Positions 1-9,195 of a stretch of 42,438 nt of DNA are shown one piece after another. The stretch is from positions 1-42,438 of the forward strand of contig LWDM01000010.1 of assembly GCA_002083525.1 (NCBI GenBank), read 5' to 3'. The position numbers were made by a program, and so were the translations under genes. The notes under the pieces were generated by a model that saw only the letters and a program-made list of their open reading frames with translations, made no database searches and was not told the DNA's origin. The DNA comes from Proteobacteria bacterium SG_bin9. Lineage in GTDB: Bacteria > Pseudomonadota > Alphaproteobacteria > Rhizobiales > Xanthobacteraceae. Numbering within the stretch: the stretch's first letter is position 1; the number at the start of each line of letters is the position of its first letter.

Positions 1-2864
1 GCCCGCCCTACGCCAACGGCAACATCCACATCGGGCACGCGCTTAACAAGATCCTGAAGGACCTTGTGACCAAGAGCCAGCAGATGCTCGGCTACGACTC
101 GAACTACGTGCCGGGCTGGGACTGCCACGGCCTGCCGATCGAGTGGAAGATCGAGGAAGAGAACTACCGCTCCAAGGGCAAGCAGAAGCCGAACCTCAAG
201 GACGACGCGGCGGCGATGATCGCATTCCGTCAGGAGTGCCGCGCCTATGCGACGCACTGGCTCGGCGTGCAGCGCGAGGAATTCAAGCGCCTCGGCATCA
301 TCGGCGACTGGGCACATCCCTACTCGACGATGGCGTATCCGGCGGAAGCGCAGATCGCACGCGAGATCATGAAATTCGCAGCAAACGGCACGCTCTATCG
401 CGGCTCGAAGCCGGTGATGTGGAGCGTGGTCGAGAAGACCGCGCTTGCCGAAGCCGAGGTCGAGTACGAGGACTACACGTCCGACGCGGTGTGGGTGAAG
501 TTTCCGGTCTGGTTCGTTGTTCGGAACGGACCAGCAATGCGGCCAGAATTGCTTAACGCTTCGGTTCTGATCTGGACAACAACACCTTGGACGTTACCTG
601 CAAACCGCGCCATTTCGTATTCATCAAAGATTACGTATGGGCTCTACAAGGTCGTGGAAGCGCCCGAAGGAAACTGGGCGAAAGTCGGAGACAGGTATGT
701 TGTCGCCGACAATCTGGCGGCTGCATTGATGCAACAAGCCAAAGTATCAAAGTTCGAACGACTAGGCGACGTTACGTCCGATGAGCTTTCAGGAATTGGA
801 TGTCGGCATCCACTCGCAGGATTCAACGAGGGGTATGCTCGAACAATTCCATTGCTTGACGGCGATCACGTTACAGACGACGCAGGTACGGGCTTTGTCC
901 ACACGGCTCCCGGACACGGGCGCGAAGACTTCGATATCTGGACAGGAAATAAAACAAAACTCGATAGCAAAGAGTGGATGGAAATTAGTACCAACAAAGC
1001 TATTCCATCAGTTAATACCGCTATCCCATACACAGTCGATGAAAACGGTGCACTGACCGAACAAGCACCGGGATTCACCGGCAAGCGCGTTATCACTGAC
1101 AAGGGCGAAAAGGGCGACGCCAACGAGGCCGTAATCAAGGCGCTCGCGGATGCGGGCATGATCATCGCCCGCTCGCGGTTGAAGCATCAGTATCCGCACT
1201 CGTGGCGTTCGAAGAAGCCGGTGATCTACCGCAACACGCCGCAGTGGTTTATCGCGATGGACAAGCCGATCAGCGATGACGGCAAGGCGAAGAGCGGCGA
1301 CACGCTGCGTGCTCGCGCACTCACCGCGATTGCAAACACCCAGTGGGTGCCACAGTCAGGCCAGAACCGCATCAACGGCATGATCGCCAACCGCCCGGAC
1401 TGGGTGGTGTCGCGCCAGCGCGCCTGGGGCGTGCCGATTGCCGTCTTTATCAAGGAAAAGGGCGACGGCTCGGTCGAGATCTTGCAGGACGAGACCACCA
1501 ACCAGCGCATCACAGAAGCGTTCATGTCTGAGGGCGCGGACGCGTGGTACGCACAAGGCGCACGCGAGCGTTTCCTCGGGTCGCGCGCGGGCGAAGGCTG
1601 GCAGAAGGTCGACGACATCCTCGACGTCTGGTTCGACTCCGGCTCGACGCACGCCTTCGTGCTGGAAGACCGGCAGAACTTCCCGACGCTGGGCGCCATC
1701 AAGCGCAAGATCGACGGCGGCAAGGATACGGTGATGTATCTGGAGGGCAGCGATCAGCATCGTGGCTGGTTCCATTCCTCGCTGCTCGAGAGCTGCGGCA
1801 CGCGCGGCCGCGCGCCCTACGACGTGGTGCTCACGCACGGCTTCACGCTCGACGAGCAGGGCCGCAAGATGTCGAAGTCGATCGGCAACACGGTCGAGCC
1901 GCAGAAGGTGATCAAGGATTCCGGCGCCGACATTCTGCGCCTGTGGGTCGCGGCGTCGGATTATTCGGACGATCAGCGCATCGGCCCGGAAATCCTCAAG
2001 ACCATGGTCGAGACCTATCGCAAGCTGCGCAACAGCGTGCGCTGGATGCTCGGCACGCTGGCGCATTTCAAGCCGGGCGACGCGATCGAGCCCATGGATA
2101 TGCCCGAGCTCGAGCGGCTGATGCTGCATCGGTTGAGCGAAGTCGATGCCGTCGTGCGCAAGGCGTATGAGGAATTCGACTACAAGACGGTGATCGCCGC
2201 GCTGACGTCGTTCATGAACACCGAGCTGTCGGCGTTCTACTTCGATATCCGCAAGGACACGCTCTACTGCGAACCGCCCTCTTCGCCGGTTCGCAAGGCC
2301 GCGCTCACGACCGTCGATATCCTCTGCGACGCGATCCTGAAGTGGCTGGCGCCGGTCTTGAGCTTCACCGCCGACGAGGCGTGGGTGCAGTATCGTCCGC
2401 AGGGCGCGGCGTCGGTGCATCTGCTGACGTTCCCCGAACGGCTCGGCCGTTATCGCGACGATGAGCTCGCGGCGAAATGGGATGCCATCCGCGAGGTACG
2501 CCGCGTCGTCACCGGCGCGCTGGAAGTCGAGCGTGCGGCCAAGCGCATCGGCTCGTCGCTCGAAGCCGCGCCGCGCGTTTATGTCGCCGATCCGGAACTG
2601 TTCGCGATCATGGCCGGCACCGACATTGCCGAGGTGTGCATCACCTCGAGCGCCGAGCTGACCAACGCCGACGCACCGGCTGACGCCTTCCGGCTGCCGG
2701 ACGTGACGAACGTCGCGGTCGTGGTCGAACAGGCGCAGGGCAAAAAGTGTGCGCGCTCGTGGAAAATTCTCCCGACCGTCGGCGACGATTCCGAATATCC
2801 CGATGTCTCGCCGCGCGACGCCGATGCCTTGCGCGAGTGGAAAGCCCTTGGTGTGAGCGTGTGA
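1..2864 (+). CDS. ileS: Isoleucyl-tRNA synthetase, 5' end missing
   Basis: Class I aminoacyl-tRNA synthetase that charges tRNA-Ile in the cytoplasm. The reading frame is open from base 3, so the start lies upstream of the window; about 950 residues are present of roughly 1,000 expected. The HIGH motif is encoded at 27-38 (within GNIHIGHAL) and the KMSKS motif at 1866-1880. The CP1 editing domain lies between them, with the WTTTPWTLP segment near 570-600 and GTGFVHTAPGHG near 885-920. The C-terminus keeps only one cysteine (KKCARSWK), so the zinc-binding end known from E. coli IleRS is degenerate, as I recall for related alphaproteobacteria. Codon use between about 505 and 1065 is clearly AT-richer than the rest, suggesting a recombined segment. 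lspA follows 13 bp later, probably co-transcribed. Confidence 0.97.
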   Translation, partial: PPYANGNIHIGHALNKILKDLVTKSQQMLGYDSNYVPGWDCHGLPIEWKIEEENYRSKGKQKPNLKDDAAAMIAFRQECRAYATHWLGVQREEFKRLGIIGDWAHPYSTMAYPAEAQIAREIMKFAANGTLYRGSKPVMWSVVEKTALAEAEVEYEDYTSDAVWVKFPVWFVVRNGPAMRPELLNASVLIWTTTPWTLPANRAISYSSKITYGLYKVVEAPEGNWAKVGDRYVVADNLAAALMQQAKVSKFERLGDVTSDELSGIGCRHPLAGFNEGYARTIPLLDGDHVTDDAGTGFVHTAPGHGREDFDIWTGNKTKLDSKEWMEISTNKAIPSVNTAIPYTVDENGALTEQAPGFTGKRVITDKGEKGDANEAVIKALADAGMIIARSRLKHQYPHSWRSKKPVIYRNTPQWFIAMDKPISDDGKAKSGDTLRARALTAIANTQWVPQSGQNRINGMIANRPDWVVSRQRAWGVPIAVFIKEKGDGSVEILQDETTNQRITEAFMSEGADAWYAQGARERFLGSRAGEGWQKVDDILDVWFDSGSTHAFVLEDRQNFPTLGAIKRKIDGGKDTVMYLEGSDQHRGWFHSSLLESCGTRGRAPYDVVLTHGFTLDEQGRKMSKSIGNTVEPQKVIKDSGADILRLWVAASDYSDDQRIGPEILKTMVETYRKLRNSVRWMLGTLAHFKPGDAIEPMDMPELERLMLHRLSEVDAVVRKAYEEFDYKTVIAALTSFMNTELSAFYFDIRKDTLYCEPPSSPVRKAALTTVDILCDAILKWLAPVLSFTADEAWVQYRPQGAASVHLLTFPERLGRYRDDELAAKWDAIREVRRVVTGALEVERAAKRIGSSLEAAPRVYVADPELFAIMAGTDIAEVCITSSAELTNADAPADAFRLPDVTNVAVVVEQAQGKKCARSWKILPTVGDDSEYPDVSPRDADALREWKALGVSV

Positions 2865-2877
2865 TGCGGAGCACGGC

Positions 2878-3375
2878 ATGAAGCCCGTCTTGCGTCCGGG
2901 ATTGATTGCCGCGCTGATCACGCTTGTGCTCGATCAGGCGCTGAAGCTGTGGCTCGTCTACGGCTACGAACTCGGCAAACGCGGCATGGTGGCGATCACG
3001 CCCTTCTTCGACCTCGTGCTCGCCTGGAATACCGGCATCAGCTACGGCTGGTTCCAGAGCGAGAACGCGTTTGCCCAGACGATCCTGCTTGTGATCAAGG
3101 CTGGCGCGATCGTCCTGCTCGCGATCTGGATGGCGCGATCACAAACGGTTGTGGCGACCACCGGGCTCGGCCTGATCATCGGCGGGGCGATCGGCAACGC
3201 CATCGACCGGTTCCTGCATGGCGCCGTGGTCGATTTTGCCCTGTTCCACGCCCAATTCGGGGGCCAGCGGTATAACTGGTACGTGTTTAACCTTGCGGAT
3301 GCAGCCATTGTTGCCGGGGTTTTGGCCCTGTTGTATGACTCCTTCCGGGCTCCAGACGCCGCAAAAGCGCCGTGA
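2878..3375 (+). CDS. lspA: Lipoprotein signal peptidase (signal peptidase II)
   Basis: Inner-membrane aspartic peptidase that removes signal peptides from diacylglyceryl-modified prolipoproteins. The 165-residue product has the usual four hydrophobic segments. The family motifs are all visible: DQALK at 19-23, NTGISYGWF at 51-59, GNAIDR followed by VVDF with catalytic Asp119, and FNLADAAI with catalytic Asp141. Length is normal for the family. It starts 13 bp after ileS, an arrangement (ileS-lspA) common in proteobacteria, so the two are probably one transcript. A short hairpin with arms CCGGC/GCCGG just past the stop (about 3379-3393) could weaken read-through. Confidence 0.97.
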   Translation: MKPVLRPGLIAALITLVLDQALKLWLVYGYELGKRGMVAITPFFDLVLAWNTGISYGWFQSENAFAQTILLVIKAGAIVLLAIWMARSQTVVATTGLGLIIGGAIGNAIDRFLHGAVVDFALFHAQFGGQRYNWYVFNLADAAIVAGVLALLYDSFRAPDAAKAP

Positions 3376-3428
3376 TCCCCGGCAATATCGCCGGAAATTT
3401 CGCGACTTAACCGTGACGGACGAGACCG

Positions 3429-4169
3429 ATGCGCGCCAACACCCGTTCCAGCGTCCTTGCCAGCTTCCGTGGCCTTGACCGCAGCCTGCGGCTCACGCTG
3501 TGCAGCGTCGCAGTGCTCGTGGCCTTCAGCGGCGCCGCGAAGGCCGCCGACGATGACGATGAACCGGACAACCAGTCGTTCGGGCAAAAGATCATCGGCA
3601 ACATCATGCGCGGGATCGGCGGCACCACGATCGATAACAGCAACATTGAGTATCGCGAGCGTTCGCCGCTGGTGATCCCGCCGAAGGTCGAGTTGCGCGC
3701 GCCCGAACAGCAGCGGCCGAACACCTCGCCGAACTGGCCGAAGGATCCGGATGTCGCCGAGCGGCAGGCGCGCCGCGAAGCGCAGAAGAAGCGCGGCGGC
3801 ACGACGCGCGACGCCACGCTGGAGTCGGTCGAAGCGAGCCGCATTCTCGCGCCGAGCGAACTCGCGGGTCAGCCGGTGTCTCGCTCCTCGAGCCGCGACT
3901 CGGTCATCCCCGGCGCGACCAACGCCAATCCGATCCTGAGCCCGTCCGAACTCGGCTACAAGGGCGGCCTGTTCGGCATGTTCTCGTCGAAGAAGGATCT
4001 GGAAGCGGAGAAGTTCAAGGGCGAGCCGACGCGCGAGAGCCTCACGCAACCGCCGGTCGGCTATCAGACGCCGTCGCCGAACTTTGCCTACGGAACGGGC
4101 GGCCCGCCCGGCGCGTTCACGCCGAACTATCAGCCGCCGCCGAATCCGATCGACGGGCGTCCCCGATAA
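3429..4169 (+). CDS. Secreted protein of unknown function
   Basis: I do not recognise a characterised family. The 246-residue product begins with an arginine-containing n-region, a hydrophobic stretch (about 20-39) and an AKA|AD-type cleavage site, so it is probably exported to the periplasm. After an acidic DDDDE run, the rest is low in hydrophobic residues and rich in Pro, Arg, Glu and Ser. It contains a segment SPLVIPPKVELRAPE (about 78-92) resembling the PP-rich core of DUF3035-type alphaproteobacterial proteins. That link is only a resemblance. The C-terminal 40 residues are Pro/Gly/Tyr/Asn-rich and probably disordered. It lies 53 bp after lspA and before two M16 peptidases, all on the same strand, suggesting a cell-envelope role. 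Confidence 0.8.
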   Translation: MRANTRSSVLASFRGLDRSLRLTLCSVAVLVAFSGAAKAADDDDEPDNQSFGQKIIGNIMRGIGGTTIDNSNIEYRERSPLVIPPKVELRAPEQQRPNTSPNWPKDPDVAERQARREAQKKRGGTTRDATLESVEASRILAPSELAGQPVSRSSSRDSVIPGATNANPILSPSELGYKGGLFGMFSSKKDLEAEKFKGEPTRESLTQPPVGYQTPSPNFAYGTGGPPGAFTPNYQPPPNPIDGRPR

Positions 4170-4341
4170 ACGCGGCCAAATACTGATTTATTTTCGCAGA
4201 TTTGATCGCAACGTGATTTGCGGCCAGCCGCAGATCGGATCAGTATTCGTGTCAGTTTAACGACACCAGCCGCAGCGGCGCTGCTGCGTGCCCGGTTGCC
4301 CGCGCGACGCCGCCATTGTTCAGAGCGAACCGGAACCCATC

Positions 4342-5733
4342 ATGATGTCATTGCGACGTTACGCTGCCCTCGCAACCCCTGCGATCGCAGCGCTGTGCCT
4401 GTCGTGGACAGCGACAGCCGCTACCGCACAGACGCCTGCTCAGAAGCCCGCAACCTTCACGCTCGCCAACGGCATGCAGGTGGTGGTGATCAGCGATCGG
4501 CGCACGCCGGTGGTGACGCACATGCTCTGGTACAAGGTCGGCTCGGCCGATGAAGTGCCGGGCAAGTCCGGGCTCGCGCATTTCCTCGAACACCTGATGT
4601 TCAAGGGCACGGCGAAGCATCCGGCCGGCGCCTTCTCGAAGCAGGTCACGCTGTTCGGCGGCAGCGAGAACGCATTCACCTCCAGCGACTACACCGGCTA
4701 CTTCCAGCGCGTCACCAAGGACAAGCTTCCGGTGATGATGGAGATGGAAGCCGATCGCATGACCGGCCTCGTGCTGAAGGACGACGTGGTGCTGCCCGAG
4801 CGCGACGTGGTGCTCGAAGAGTTCAACCAGCGCGTCGCCAACAGCCCCGACGCACAGCTCGGCCAGCAGATGATGGCGGCGCTCTATCTCAACCATCCCT
4901 ACGGACGGCCGGTGATCGGCTGGAAGCAGGAGATCGAGAAGCTCAACCGCGAGGACGCGCTTGCGTTCTACAAGCTGCACTACGCGCCGAACAACGCCAT
5001 CCTGATCATCGCCGGCGACGTTTCGGGCGACGAAGTCCGTCCTCTCGCCGAGCGCACGTACGGACAAGTTCCAGCGCAGCCGGCGATCCCGGCGCAGCGC
5101 GTGCGGGCACAGGAACCGCCGCCGCCATACGCTGCACGCACGGTGACGCTTGCCGATCCGCGCGTCGAGCAGGCGAGCGTGCGCCGCTATTACGTTGCGC
5201 CCTCCGCGATCACCGGCGCAGCCGGTGAAAGCGCGGCGCTGCAGGTGCTGGCCCAGGTGATGGGCTCGGGCACGAGTTCCTATCTCCACCGTGCGCTGGT
5301 GCTCGACAAGCAAATCGCGATCTCGGCCAGCGCCTGGTATTCGGGCCTCGCGCTCGACTCGACCCAGTTCGGCGTGTCGGCGACGCCGAAGCCGGGCGTC
5401 GACTTCGCCCAGATCGAACAGGTGTTCGACAGCGTCATCGCCGACATCGCCCAGAACGGTGTGCGCGCGGAAGATCTCGAGCGGGTCAAGAACCAGCTTA
5501 TCGCCGACACCATCTACGCGCAGGACAATCAGGCGACGCTGGCGCGCTGGTACGGATCGGCCATGGTGATCGGATTGTCGCCGGACGACGTGCAGAGCTG
5601 GCCGACCCGCGTACGCGCCGTCACCTCGGATCAGGTGCGCGATGCCGCCCGTGCGTGGCTCGACAAGCGGCGATCGGTGACCGGCTATCTCATCAAGGAC
5701 ACAGCGCCGAAGCGCGAGGAGAAGCGGTCGTGA
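4342..5733 (+). CDS. M16 family zinc metallopeptidase, catalytic subunit
   Basis: Periplasmic or secreted M16B peptidase of the processing-peptidase/PqqL type. Starting at the first ATG of an ATG-ATG pair at 4342 gives 463 residues with an N-terminal signal peptide (hydrophobic 8-29, ending TATAQ). An upstream in-frame ATG at 4288 would put charged residues before the signal, so I reject it. The inverted zinc motif HFLEH is at 80-84, and a downstream acidic stretch ending EEFNQRV supplies the distal glutamate ligand. Two M16 halves follow. The next gene encodes a partner lacking the zinc motif, giving the known active/inactive pair. The genes nearly abut or overlap, implying one operon and a heterodimer. 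Confidence 0.92.
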   Translation: MMSLRRYAALATPAIAALCLSWTATAATAQTPAQKPATFTLANGMQVVVISDRRTPVVTHMLWYKVGSADEVPGKSGLAHFLEHLMFKGTAKHPAGAFSKQVTLFGGSENAFTSSDYTGYFQRVTKDKLPVMMEMEADRMTGLVLKDDVVLPERDVVLEEFNQRVANSPDAQLGQQMMAALYLNHPYGRPVIGWKQEIEKLNREDALAFYKLHYAPNNAILIIAGDVSGDEVRPLAERTYGQVPAQPAIPAQRVRAQEPPPPYAARTVTLADPRVEQASVRRYYVAPSAITGAAGESAALQVLAQVMGSGTSSYLHRALVLDKQIAISASAWYSGLALDSTQFGVSATPKPGVDFAQIEQVFDSVIADIAQNGVRAEDLERVKNQLIADTIYAQDNQATLARWYGSAMVIGLSPDDVQSWPTRVRAVTSDQVRDAARAWLDKRRSVTGYLIKDTAPKREEKRS

Positions 5734-5738
5734 TCGTC

Positions 5739-7058
5739 ATGCAGGCTCGTATTCGCACCTTCACGCTCGCCGTTACTGCGGCCTGCGCGCTCGCGGTGTC
5801 CGCCACCGCGGCCGCCGCGTCGTCGAAAATCCAGCGCTATGTCTCACCCGGCGGCATCGAAGCCTGGTTCGTGCAGGACGCCACCGTCCCCATCATCGCG
5901 ATGGAGTATTCGTTCGATGGCGGCGCGGCGCAGGATCCGGCCGACAAACCGGGCGTCGGTTCGCTCGTCTCCGCCATGCTCAATGAGGGTGCGGGCGAGA
6001 TCGACTCCAAGACCTATCAAGACCGGCTCGACCGCAAGGCAATCTCGCTGAGCTGGAGCTCGGCGCGCGACCACTTCCGCGGCTCGCTGCGGACGTTGAA
6101 GGAAAATCAGGACGAAGCGTTCGGCCTGCTCAAGCTGGCGCTGGCCGCGCCGCGCTTCGAGGCCGAGCCGCTGGAGCGCGAGCGCGCGCAGATGATCTCC
6201 GGCCTGCGCCGCGAGACGTCCAACCCGAATTCGCTGGCCGGCCGCCGCTTCTTCGAAGCGCTGTTCGGCACCAGCCATCCGTACGGCCGCCCGAGCGGCG
6301 GCACGCTGGAAAGTGTCCCCACCATCACCGCGGCCGATCTCAAGCAATATGTCGGCCGGGTGTTCGCCCGCGACACGCTGAAGATCTCCGTCGTCGGCGA
6401 CATCGACACGGCCACCCTCGGCAAGCTGCTCGACACGACCTTCGGCGCGCTCCCCGCCAAGAGCGATCTTACGCCGGTGCCGGCGATCGAACCCGCGAAG
6501 CCGCCGCAGCGCTCGCTCGTGACGCTGGACGTGCCGCAAACCGTCGTGATGTTCGGCGGCCCGGGCATCAAGCGCGACGATCCGGACTTCATGGCGGCGT
6601 TCGTCGCCAACCACATTCTCGGCGGCGGTTCGTTTTCGTCGCGGCTCTATCGCGAGGTGCGCGAGAAGCGCGGCCTTGCCTACTCGGTCTACGAGCAACT
6701 GTTGTGGATGAAGCAGTCGGCGATCTTCACCGGCGCGACCGCCACCCGCTCCGACCGCGCCAACGAGACGGTCGAGACCATCACCAGCGAAGCCCGCCGC
6801 ATGGCCGACGAAGGCCCCACCCAGCAGGAGCTCGACGACGCGAAGTCGTATCTCAAGGGCTCGCAGATGCTGGCGCTCGACACCAACAGCAAGATCGCCT
6901 CGGCGCTCTTGCTGTTTCAGCTCGACAAGCTCGGCATCGACTACATCGAAAAGCGCAATTCGCTGATCGACGCGGTCACGCTCGCCGACGTCAAGCGCGT
7001 CTCCAAGCGCCTGTGGGGCAACGGTCTTCTGACTGTCATCGTCGGCCGCTCGGCTTAA
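5739..7058 (+). CDS. M16 family peptidase, non-catalytic partner subunit
   Basis: Second M16 protein, 439 residues with a signal peptide (hydrophobic 7-28, AAAAS). The region where the zinc motif HxxEH should be reads LVSAMLNEGAG, so the metal-binding residues are absent, as in beta-type subunits of this family. The glycine-rich loop GGGSFSSRLY followed by REVREKRGLAYSVY is intact; in M16 partners this C-terminal Arg/Tyr region helps bind substrate. ATG 5739 is chosen. An in-frame GTG at 5730 overlaps the previous stop by four bases (GTGA) and is the alternative, which would indicate translational coupling. Product and position imply that it works as a complex with the upstream zinc peptidase. 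Confidence 0.92.
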   Translation: MQARIRTFTLAVTAACALAVSATAAAASSKIQRYVSPGGIEAWFVQDATVPIIAMEYSFDGGAAQDPADKPGVGSLVSAMLNEGAGEIDSKTYQDRLDRKAISLSWSSARDHFRGSLRTLKENQDEAFGLLKLALAAPRFEAEPLERERAQMISGLRRETSNPNSLAGRRFFEALFGTSHPYGRPSGGTLESVPTITAADLKQYVGRVFARDTLKISVVGDIDTATLGKLLDTTFGALPAKSDLTPVPAIEPAKPPQRSLVTLDVPQTVVMFGGPGIKRDDPDFMAAFVANHILGGGSFSSRLYREVREKRGLAYSVYEQLLWMKQSAIFTGATATRSDRANETVETITSEARRMADEGPTQQELDDAKSYLKGSQMLALDTNSKIASALLLFQLDKLGIDYIEKRNSLIDAVTLADVKRVSKRLWGNGLLTVIVGRSA

Positions 7059-7066
7059 GCCTACCT

Positions 7067-7176
7067 GTCATTCCGGGGCGACCGAAGGTCGAACCCGGAA
7101 TCCAAGTCACCGCGAATTCAGAGTTTGCGGAAGCATGGATTCCGGATCAGCGCCGTTGGCGCTGTCCGGAATGACG
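7067..7176. repeat. Palindromic REP-like intergenic repeat, copy 1
   Basis: The element starts with GTCATTCCGG and ends with CCGGAATGAC. Internally GTCGAACCCGGAATCC and GGATTCCGGATC form further inverted pairs, so the whole unit can fold into a cruciform or multi-stem RNA. Closely related ends occur at 8616-8763, so pgi is bracketed by two copies, and a looser relative is at 15697-15782. Repeats of this kind are common between genes in Bradyrhizobium-group genomes. Confidence 0.85.
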
Positions 7177-7291
7177 GCGCTGGGCGTTTGTGGTAACCAC
7201 CGAAAAACCCTCCCGGAGCCACTCCTTGGTCTTCAAAATCCTGTTCGATCGGCACGCCGGGACCATCGTCAAATCCCAATCGGAGCAAGGC

Positions 7292-8611
7292 ATGTCCGTT
7301 GTCCAATCGATCGATCTCGCGCGCGCCGACACAATCGGCGAGCACGGCATTTCCCGCGAGACGCTCGACGCCGCGCTGAAGCGCGCCGAACCGGCCCTGC
7401 AGTGGCTGCGCGGACGCCACGCCGACGGCGAACTGCCGTTGCTGCGCCTTCCCGAAGAGCGCAAGGACATCGCCGGCATCGAAGCGGCGGCGACGAAGCT
7501 GCGTGACAACGCTACTGACGTCGTCTTCCTCGGCACCGGCGGCTCGAGCCTCGGTGCACAGGCGCTGCTGCAGCTCGCCGATTACAACGTCCCCGGCCTT
7601 TCGCTTTTCCGGAAAGGCCCGCGTCTGCACTTCCTCGATAACCTCGATCCGCAGACTTACGCCGAATTGCTCGGCAAGCTGCCGCTCGCGACAACGAAAT
7701 TCGTCGCGGTGTCGAAGTCCGGCGGCACCGGCGAGACGCTGATGCAGACCATGGCCGCGCTCGATGCCGTGAAGCGCGCAGGCCTTGAGGCAAAAATTCC
7801 GTCGCTGTTCATGGGCCTCTCCGAGCCGAGCAAACCGGGCAAGGTCAACGGACTTCGGCAACTGCTCGAGACCCACAAGGTCGAGATGCTGGAGCATCAC
7901 ACCGGCGTCGGCGGCCGCTTCTCGGTGCTGACCAATGTCGGCCTGCTGCCTGCGGCTGTCGCTGGCCTTGATATCAAACGCATCCGCGAGGGCGCAGCGA
8001 AAGCGCTGGCGCCGGTGCTTGCGAGCAAGCCCGCGGCCGAAGTGCCGTCGGCACTCGGCGCCGCACTGTCGATTGCGCTGGCCGAAAGCAAGGGCAAGCC
8101 GATCACCGTGCTGATGTCGTATTCGGACCGGCTCGAGCGCTTTGCCAAGTGGTACGTGCAACTCTGGGCCGAAAGCGTCGGCAAGGACGGCAAAGGCACG
8201 ACGCCGCTGGCGGCGCTCGGCCCGGTGGATCAGCACAGCCAGCTGCAGCTCTTCATCGGCGGGCCGCGCGACAAACTCTTCACAGTCATCACCACCGGCA
8301 TCAAGGGCAAGGGCCCGCGCATGCCGGACGATCTGGCGAAACTCGGCAACGAAGCTGGCCTGGGCGGCCGGACCATCGGCGATCTCGTCGCCGCACAGGG
8401 CCGCGCCACCGCCGAGACGCTGGCGAAGAACGGCTGCCCGGTGCGCACCTTCCACATCGAAACGCTGGACGAACTCTCGCTCGGCGAGATGCTGATGCAC
8501 TACATGCTGGAGACGATCGTCGGCGCACACCTGCTCGGTGTGGATGCGTTCGACCAGCCGGCCGTCGAGGAAGGCAAAATCCTCGCGAAGCGCTACGTTG
8601 CGGAAGGCTGA
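7292..8611 (+). CDS. pgi: Glucose-6-phosphate isomerase
   Basis: Cytoplasmic enzyme interconverting glucose 6-phosphate and fructose 6-phosphate. ATG 7292 has a good ribosome-binding site (GGAGCAAGG, 7282-7290) and gives 439 residues. The frame stays open back to a GTG at 7190 but those residues look non-conserved. SIS-fold signatures are visible: FLGTGGSSLGAQAL (about 83-96), SKSGGTGET (phosphate-binding loop), GGRFSVLTNVGLLPAA, and the C-terminal GPVDQHSQLQLFIGG signature with its conserved His and Gln. The protein is about 100 residues shorter than the E. coli-type enzyme, as is usual for the short PGI form. It is bracketed by palindromic repeats, so it is probably transcribed alone. Confidence 0.93.
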   Translation: MSVVQSIDLARADTIGEHGISRETLDAALKRAEPALQWLRGRHADGELPLLRLPEERKDIAGIEAAATKLRDNATDVVFLGTGGSSLGAQALLQLADYNVPGLSLFRKGPRLHFLDNLDPQTYAELLGKLPLATTKFVAVSKSGGTGETLMQTMAALDAVKRAGLEAKIPSLFMGLSEPSKPGKVNGLRQLLETHKVEMLEHHTGVGGRFSVLTNVGLLPAAVAGLDIKRIREGAAKALAPVLASKPAAEVPSALGAALSIALAESKGKPITVLMSYSDRLERFAKWYVQLWAESVGKDGKGTTPLAALGPVDQHSQLQLFIGGPRDKLFTVITTGIKGKGPRMPDDLAKLGNEAGLGGRTIGDLVAAQGRATAETLAKNGCPVRTFHIETLDELSLGEMLMHYMLETIVGAHLLGVDAFDQPAVEEGKILAKRYVAEG

Positions 8612-8615
8612 GGTC

Positions 8616-8763
8616 GTCATTCCGGGGCGCGCCGTTTGGCGCGAACCCGGAATCCATACGCCGCAGCAGCAGCGTGACGACGGATTGGCATGGCTCTGCG
8701 AACCCAGCCAACACCGGGGTTATGGATTCCGGCTCGCTCGCGTTGCTCGCGCCCCGGAATGAC
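8616..8763. repeat. Palindromic REP-like intergenic repeat, copy 2
   Basis: Begins GTCATTCCGGGGCGCG and ends CGCGCCCCGGAATGAC, a 16-base perfect inverted end pair. An internal pair, CCCGGAATCCATA and TATGGATTCCGG, sits between them. It is the same family as 7067-7176 but 38 bases longer. It starts five bases after the pgi stop and ends 15 bases before arfB, filling the gap entirely. It could act as a transcription-attenuating structure after pgi. Confidence 0.88.
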
Positions 8764-8778
8764 GGCTAAACTGACGGC

Positions 8779-9195
8779 ATGATCCGTATCTCGCACTCCA
8801 TCCACCTCGACGAAAACGATATCGACATCGATTTCGTTCGCGCGTCCGGTCCCGGCGGTCAGAACGTCAACAAGCTCTCGACCGCGGCGCAACTGCGCTA
8901 CCCGGTCAGCAAGGCGATGTTGCCGGAAGATGCGCAGGCGCGGCTTGTGACGCTCGCCGGTCAGCGCATGACCAAGGACGGCGTGATCGTGATCCACGCG
9001 CAGCGCTTCCGCACGCAGGAGCGCAACCGCGCCGACGCCATCGACCGGCTCGTCGAATTGCTGCGCGAAGCCTTGATCCGCCCGAAGCCGCGCCGCGCCA
9101 CGCGGCCGACGCTCGGCTCGAAGCAGCGGCGGCTCGACGGCAAGAAACGCCGCGCCGACATCAAGTCCGGGCGCGGTAAACGCTTCGACGACTAG
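8779..9195 (+). CDS. arfB: Alternative ribosome-rescue factor B, peptidyl-tRNA hydrolase
   Basis: Small release-factor-like hydrolase (ArfB/YaeJ) that frees peptides from ribosomes stalled without a stop codon. The 138-residue length matches the family. The GGQ catalytic motif is seen in SGPGGQNVNK (about 28-37). There is no codon-recognition domain. The C-terminal tail from about 110 is strongly basic (KKRRADIKSGRGKR), as needed to enter the empty mRNA channel. The start at 8779 follows the palindromic repeat by 15 bp. It converges with the minus-strand trio ending at 9192, and the two stop regions overlap by four bases. Confidence 0.95.
   Translation: MIRISHSIHLDENDIDIDFVRASGPGGQNVNKLSTAAQLRYPVSKAMLPEDAQARLVTLAGQRMTKDGVIVIHAQRFRTQERNRADAIDRLVELLREALIRPKPRRATRPTLGSKQRRLDGKKRRADIKSGRGKRFDD

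Noticed and set aside
1356..2921. Long minus-strand open frame opposite ileS (521 codons)
   Set aside because: Shadow of ileS, whose HIGH and KMSKS motifs and codon pattern are clear.
4179..4247. Inverted repeat AATACTGAT / ATCAGTATT between the secreted protein and the M16 gene
   Set aside because: Only nine bases separated by 51; it could be chance, although a small GCGG/CCGC hairpin lies inside.
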